DNA from: Streptomyces globisporus
GTDB taxonomy: Bacteria > Actinomycetota > Actinomycetes > Streptomycetales > Streptomycetaceae
Length of the DNA: 64,000 nucleotides
Direction: 5' to 3'
Assembly: GCA_014649555.1 (NCBI GenBank)
Contig: BMTG01000018.1
Span: 36,778 to 100,777 of the forward strand
Position 1 is the stretch's first letter, and the number at the start of each line of letters is the position of its first letter. A program made the position numbers and the translations under genes. Below are positions 60,024-64,000 of the stretch, in pieces. The notes under the pieces are model-generated. The model was not told the origin of the DNA, searched no databases, and worked only from the letters and a program-made list of their open reading frames with translations.

Positions 60024-63000
60024 TTGAACGCCGCACAGTTGCCGGGGACGTCCCTGAGCGGAACCGTCTCCACCGCGCAGCCGGAGTCGCTGCCCGCGCT
60101 CTTCGCCGCGCAGGCTGCCCGAACCCCTGACGCGATCGCCGTCGTCGAAGGAGGTGGCCGCACGGTCGACTACCGCATGCTGGACGCCGCCGCCGAGCAG
60201 GTCGCGCGCTTCCTGCGGGCGGCGGGGGCCGGCCCCGGGACGCTGGTCGGCGTATGCCTGGACCGGGGCAGCGATCTCGTCGCCACCCTCCTGGGCGTGG
60301 GACGGGCCGGGGCCGCCTATCTGCCCCTGGACCCCTCCCACCCCCAGGACCGGCTGACCGCGCTGCTCACCGCCGGCGGCGCCGCCCTCGTCGTCGCCGA
60401 ACCGCGGCTCGCCGCTCACATCGCCCCGCCGGGGGTACGCGCCCTCACCCCTGCCGACATCAACGCCACCGGCCTGTCCGACGCGCCGTTCGCGGCGCCC
60501 GACCCCGCCGCCGTCGTCTGCACGATCTTCACCTCCGGCTCGACCGGACAGCCCAAGGGCGTCCAGATCACCCATGCCGGCCTCGCGGGCCGGATCGCCT
60601 GGTCCGTGCGCAAGCACGGGCTGGACGCCGATGACCGCTGGCTGTTCAAAACATCCCCCGGCTTCGACGCGGCGGGCCTGGAAATCTACGCGCCACTGAT
60701 CAGCGGCGGCCGAGTGGTCTGCGCCCCCGAAGGCGCCGAGCGCGACCCGCGCGCCCTGCTGAGCGCCGTGGCCGACGCCGGCGTCACCGTCCTCCAGGCC
60801 GTACCGTCCGTCCTCCGGCTGCTCGCCGAGGAGTCCGGCTGGGCCGACTGCGAACCGCTGCGGCTGCTGTTCAGCGCCGGCGAGCCGCTCCACGCCGAAC
60901 TGGTCTCGCGGCTGCGGCAGGTGGCCCCCGGCCCGGTCGAGGTGTGGAACACCTACGGGCCCACCGAGTGCTCCATCGACATCACCGCCCACCCCGCCGA
61001 CCCCGACCAGGAGGCCGGCCCCGTCCCGATCGGCCGCCCCCTCAAGGGCATGCGCGTCCTGGTCATGGGCGCCGACGGTACCCCCGCCCCCAAGGGCGTC
61101 GCCGGTGAGCTGTACGCGGGCGGCACGGGCCTGGCCCAGGGGTACGCGGGCCGCCCCGACCTGACCGCCGAGCGCTTCGTGCCCGACGCGTACGGGCCGC
61201 CCGGCAGCCGGCTCTACCGCACCGGTGATCTCGTGCGCTGGAACACCGACGGCGTCCTGGAGTACCTGGGACGCCTCGACGATCAGCTGAAGGTCAACGG
61301 AGTGCGTATCGAGCCCGGCGAGGTCGAGGCAGCGCTCACCGCCCATCCCGAGGTGACCGGCGCCGTCGTCGTCGCCTTCACCGCCGCGGACGGGGGCCGG
61401 CGGATCGGTGCGGCCGTCACCGCACGGACCCGGACCGGCTCCGCCGACCTCCGCCGCCACCTGCGCACCCGGCTGCCCGACAGCCACGTACCGTCGCTCT
61501 TCCTGCCGCTGGACGCACTGCCCCTCACCGTGAACGGCAAGGCCGACCGCAAGGCCGTCACCGCCCTCCTGGACGAGACGACGGCCGTCGGACAGGACGC
61601 GTATGTCGCCCCGCGCACCCCTGCCGAGCAGCAGGTCGCCGATGTCTGGGCGGCCCTGCTCGGATGCGAGAAGGTCGGCGCGACCGACGACTTCTTCGCG
61701 CTGGGCGGCACCTCCCTCCAGCTGACCCGGCTGGCCGCCCGGCTGCGCGCGGCGGGCGTCACGATCTCCATGCGCGGCCTGTTCAGCGCCACCACCGTGG
61801 AGGCGCAGGCCCGCCTGATCGACGCGCCGGCCGCCGACGCCGACGCCATGACAGCCGTCCCGCGCACCGGTGAACTCCCGCTCTCCTCCGGCCAGCGCCG
61901 CCTGTGGGTCCTGGACCGGATGAACCCGGGCAGCCGTGAGTGGGTCGCCCCGCTGATCGTGCGCCTGCCGGGCGGAACCCCGGTCGCCGCCGTCCAGGCG
62001 GCCCTCGACGAGCTGTCCGCCCGCCACCAGATCCTGCGCACCCGCTACGAGGAGAGGGACGGCGAGCCCCGGCAGGTGATCGGCGCCCCCGTCCCGGTGG
62101 AGCTGCGAGTGGCCGACACCTGCCGCGAGGAGCTGGCCGGCCGCTTCGAGGAGCAGTTCGCGCGCGGCTTCGACCTGGCGGCCGGACCGCTGTGGCGGGC
62201 GCTGCTCGCCCGCGTCCCCGGTGAGGACCACGTCCTGCTCGTCACCCTGCACCACATCGCCTGCGACGGCTGGTCCACCGTCGTCCTGGAGCGCGAGCTG
62301 CGCGAGCTGTGCGCGGCCTCCGTCGAGCGCCGCGCGCCCCGGCTGGCCGCGCCCGGCCTTCAGTACGCCGACTACGCCGCCTGGCAGAGCAAGCGGCTCA
62401 CCGACGCGTTCCTGGCCGGGGAGCTGGCGCACTGGCGCGCCGCACTCGACGGCGTCGAGCCCGTGGAGCTGCCGACGGACCGGCCCCGGCCCGCCGAGCG
62501 GGACTCGCGCGGCGCGGTCGTGCCGATCCGCGTGGAGCCGGAGCTGTTCGCCCGGGTGGAGGAGTTGGGCCGCGCCCACGCCGCGACCCCGTTCATGACC
62601 CTGCTGACGGTCTTCGCCACCGTGGTGGCCCGGTACAGCGGCCGGTGGGACATCCCGGTCGGCACCCCGGTGGCGGGACGCGGCCGGCCGGAGGTGGCCG
62701 GCACCGTGGGGTTCTTCCTCAACTCCCTCGTGGTGCGCTGCGCACTGGAGGGCGACCCCACCTTCGAGGAGGCGCTGGGCCGGGTGCGGGCCGCGTCCGT
62801 GGCGGCCTTCTCCCACCAGGACCTGCCCTTCGACCGGCTCGTGGAGGAGTTGGCGCCGGAGCGTGACCTGTCGCGCACACCGCTCTACCAGGTCGCCTTC
62901 GACATGCACAGCGAAGGCGTGACCAGCGTCGCCACCGGCACCGCCGACCTCGCGGCCTTCGCCGAGGCGTGGACGGTCGCCAAGACGGACCTGTCGGTCT

Positions 63001-64000
63001 TCGTGGGCCGCTCCGCCGACGGCGCCCTGGAGGGGGTCCTGGAGTACGCGACCGCCCTCTTCGACGAGGCCACGGTCGTCCGCTTCAAGGACCACTTCGT
63101 CCGGGTCATGGAGGAGGTCACGGCCCGGCCAGGGGTGCGGCTGTCCCAGGTGGCGCTGCTGCGCCCCGAGGAGCGCACCCTCGTGCTGGACGTGTGGAAC
63201 GCGACCGGGGCCGATCTCGGTGACACGAGCGTCGTCCGGCGCTTCGAGGAACAGGCCCGGGCCACGCCCGAGGCGCCCGCGGTGTCCTTCGGCGACGCCT
63301 CGGTGACGTACAAACAACTCGACCTCCGGGCCGCCCAGCTCGCGCACCACCTGCGCGCGCTGGGCGTGCGCCCGCACACCCCGGTCGGCGTCCTGCTGGA
63401 CCGGGGGCCCAATCTGCTCGCGGCGTTCCTCGGGGTGTGGAAGGCCGGCGCGTCGTACGTGCCGATCGACCCGTCCTACCCGGCCGAGCGGATCGCCTCG
63501 ATGCTGGAGACGGCCGGCGCCGCCTTCGCCGTGACGCAGGAGGCGTACGAGGCACGCTTCAGCGGCTTCACGACCGTGCTCGTCGACCGGGACCGGGCCG
63601 CGATCGACGCCCGTCCCCGGACGGCGCCGGAGCGCGGCGAGGACCCGCAGGCGCTGGCGTACACCATCTTCACCTCGGGCTCGACCGGCCGCCCCAAGGG
63701 CGTCGAGGTCACCCACGAGGGTCTGGCGAATCATGTCGCCTGGGCGGCACGGGAGTTGGCGTCCCATGGACAGGGCGGCGCACCGCTGTTCTCCTCGGTC
63801 GCCTTCGACCTCGTCGTCCCCAACCTGTGGGCCCCCCTCGTCACCGGCCAGAAGGTGCACACCGTCGCCCAGGACATCGACATGGCCGACCTCGGAAGGG
63901 AACTCGCCGGATCGCGGCCCTACAGCTTCATCAAGCTGACCCCGGGCCATCTCGACGTCCTGGCCGAGCAGTTGACCGCGGAACAGGCCGCCTCGCTCGC
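60024..64000 (+). CDS. Nonribosomal peptide synthetase, A-PCP-C-A..., partial (runs off the window)
   Basis: The frame is open to the window end (at least 1325 residues). A1 spans about 15-520 (A3 core FTSGSTGQPKG at about 170, NTYGPTEC, YRTGDLVRW, VNGKADRKA). PCP1 has LGGTSLQ with Ser564. C spans about 612-1030 with VTLHHIACDGWS. A2 starts about 1065 and is cut after its A4 region. A TTG start at 60024 has AAGGAG six bases before it. No C domain precedes A1, which fits loading of the first residue and acylation by the separate C domain. My reading of the A1 pocket is D-A-L-Q-F-A-T-I-D, matching no code I know; A2 begins D-L-P-K. Confidence 0.95.
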   Translation, partial: MNAAQLPGTSLSGTVSTAQPESLPALFAAQAARTPDAIAVVEGGGRTVDYRMLDAAAEQVARFLRAAGAGPGTLVGVCLDRGSDLVATLLGVGRAGAAYLPLDPSHPQDRLTALLTAGGAALVVAEPRLAAHIAPPGVRALTPADINATGLSDAPFAAPDPAAVVCTIFTSGSTGQPKGVQITHAGLAGRIAWSVRKHGLDADDRWLFKTSPGFDAAGLEIYAPLISGGRVVCAPEGAERDPRALLSAVADAGVTVLQAVPSVLRLLAEESGWADCEPLRLLFSAGEPLHAELVSRLRQVAPGPVEVWNTYGPTECSIDITAHPADPDQEAGPVPIGRPLKGMRVLVMGADGTPAPKGVAGELYAGGTGLAQGYAGRPDLTAERFVPDAYGPPGSRLYRTGDLVRWNTDGVLEYLGRLDDQLKVNGVRIEPGEVEAALTAHPEVTGAVVVAFTAADGGRRIGAAVTARTRTGSADLRRHLRTRLPDSHVPSLFLPLDALPLTVNGKADRKAVTALLDETTAVGQDAYVAPRTPAEQQVADVWAALLGCEKVGATDDFFALGGTSLQLTRLAARLRAAGVTISMRGLFSATTVEAQARLIDAPAADADAMTAVPRTGELPLSSGQRRLWVLDRMNPGSREWVAPLIVRLPGGTPVAAVQAALDELSARHQILRTRYEERDGEPRQVIGAPVPVELRVADTCREELAGRFEEQFARGFDLAAGPLWRALLARVPGEDHVLLVTLHHIACDGWSTVVLERELRELCAASVERRAPRLAAPGLQYADYAAWQSKRLTDAFLAGELAHWRAALDGVEPVELPTDRPRPAERDSRGAVVPIRVEPELFARVEELGRAHAATPFMTLLTVFATVVARYSGRWDIPVGTPVAGRGRPEVAGTVGFFLNSLVVRCALEGDPTFEEALGRVRAASVAAFSHQDLPFDRLVEELAPERDLSRTPLYQVAFDMHSEGVTSVATGTADLAAFAEAWTVAKTDLSVFVGRSADGALEGVLEYATALFDEATVVRFKDHFVRVMEEVTARPGVRLSQVALLRPEERTLVLDVWNATGADLGDTSVVRRFEEQARATPEAPAVSFGDASVTYKQLDLRAAQLAHHLRALGVRPHTPVGVLLDRGPNLLAAFLGVWKAGASYVPIDPSYPAERIASMLETAGAAFAVTQEAYEARFSGFTTVLVDRDRAAIDARPRTAPERGEDPQALAYTIFTSGSTGRPKGVEVTHEGLANHVAWAARELASHGQGGAPLFSSVAFDLVVPNLWAPLVTGQKVHTVAQDIDMADLGRELAGSRPYSFIKLTPGHLDVLAEQLTAEQAASL

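Noticed and set aside
60006-63950. A 1314-codon open frame on the minus strand
   Set aside because: It is antisense to the NRPS. The plus strand has all A, PCP and C motifs in register, and the minus frame (Gly/Arg/Asp-rich, no domain) is the usual G/C-driven shadow.

Overview
The window is high-GC actinobacterial DNA and almost certainly comes from a Streptomyces chromosome. The coding regions have strong third-position G/C, GTG and TTG starts are common, and the gene families are typical of the genus: groEL under CIRCE, csp genes, threonine synthase followed by a MoaD-like gene, GpgS/OtsA/OtsB, a SARP regulator, an NRPS and a lasso peptide. No species-level marker is present.

0-8.8 kb: a frameshifted Ser/Thr kinase remnant, a winged-helix protein with a C-terminal Cys cluster, a TPR protein, two TetR regulators divergent from an MDR oxidoreductase and a DUF1772 membrane protein, a PIG-V-like membrane glycosyltransferase, and a SigE-type ECF sigma factor overlapping a small membrane protein. 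8.9-13.6 kb: a complete lasso peptide cluster on the minus strand in the order A, C, B1, B2, D. The predicted core is GYFVGSYKEYWTRRII with a Gly1-Glu9 ring, like keywimysin. 14-25.8 kb: housekeeping genes. These are groEL with two tandem CIRCE operators, a cold-shock gene, thrC plus a MoaD-like gene ending Gly-Gly-Cys, gpgS, otsA, otsB, and an ABC transporter with its GntR/YtrA-type regulator.

25.8-45.6 kb is accessory. It opens with a fused thiolase/CoA-transferase relic and a 3' tRNA-Thr-like fragment with its terminator, and it ends at a second, better preserved 3' tRNA-Thr(CGU) fragment with terminator. Both fragments lie on the minus strand. This is what two tandem site-specific integrations into one tRNA gene would leave. 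Between them lie a cold-stress module (csp, DEAD-box helicase, CBS protein, small conserved protein), a MerR regulator, an HATPase, a possible GvpU-like protein, a decayed IS630 element, regulator/target pairs with clear operators, a secreted TAP-type hydrolase, and a GPP34 / DUF3159 / PapA-like acyltransferase / FAD-oxidase group.

46-64 kb is the left part of a lipopeptide NRPS cluster. A SARP-NB-ARC-TPR activator and a DUF1015 gene precede a minus-strand block for lipid initiation: two long acyl-CoA dehydrogenases, a free ACP, a stand-alone condensation domain and a fatty acyl-AMP ligase. Divergent from it are sbnA and sbnB (L-2,3-diaminopropionate), an MbtH-like protein and an NRPS (A-PCP-C-A...) that runs off the window. 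The working model is as follows. FAAL loads a fatty acid on the ACP, the dehydrogenases desaturate it, and the free C domain transfers it to the first NRPS amino acid. SbnA/SbnB supply Dap. The tRNA fragment at 45.5 kb suggests this cluster may itself lie on an integrated element whose other end is outside the window.
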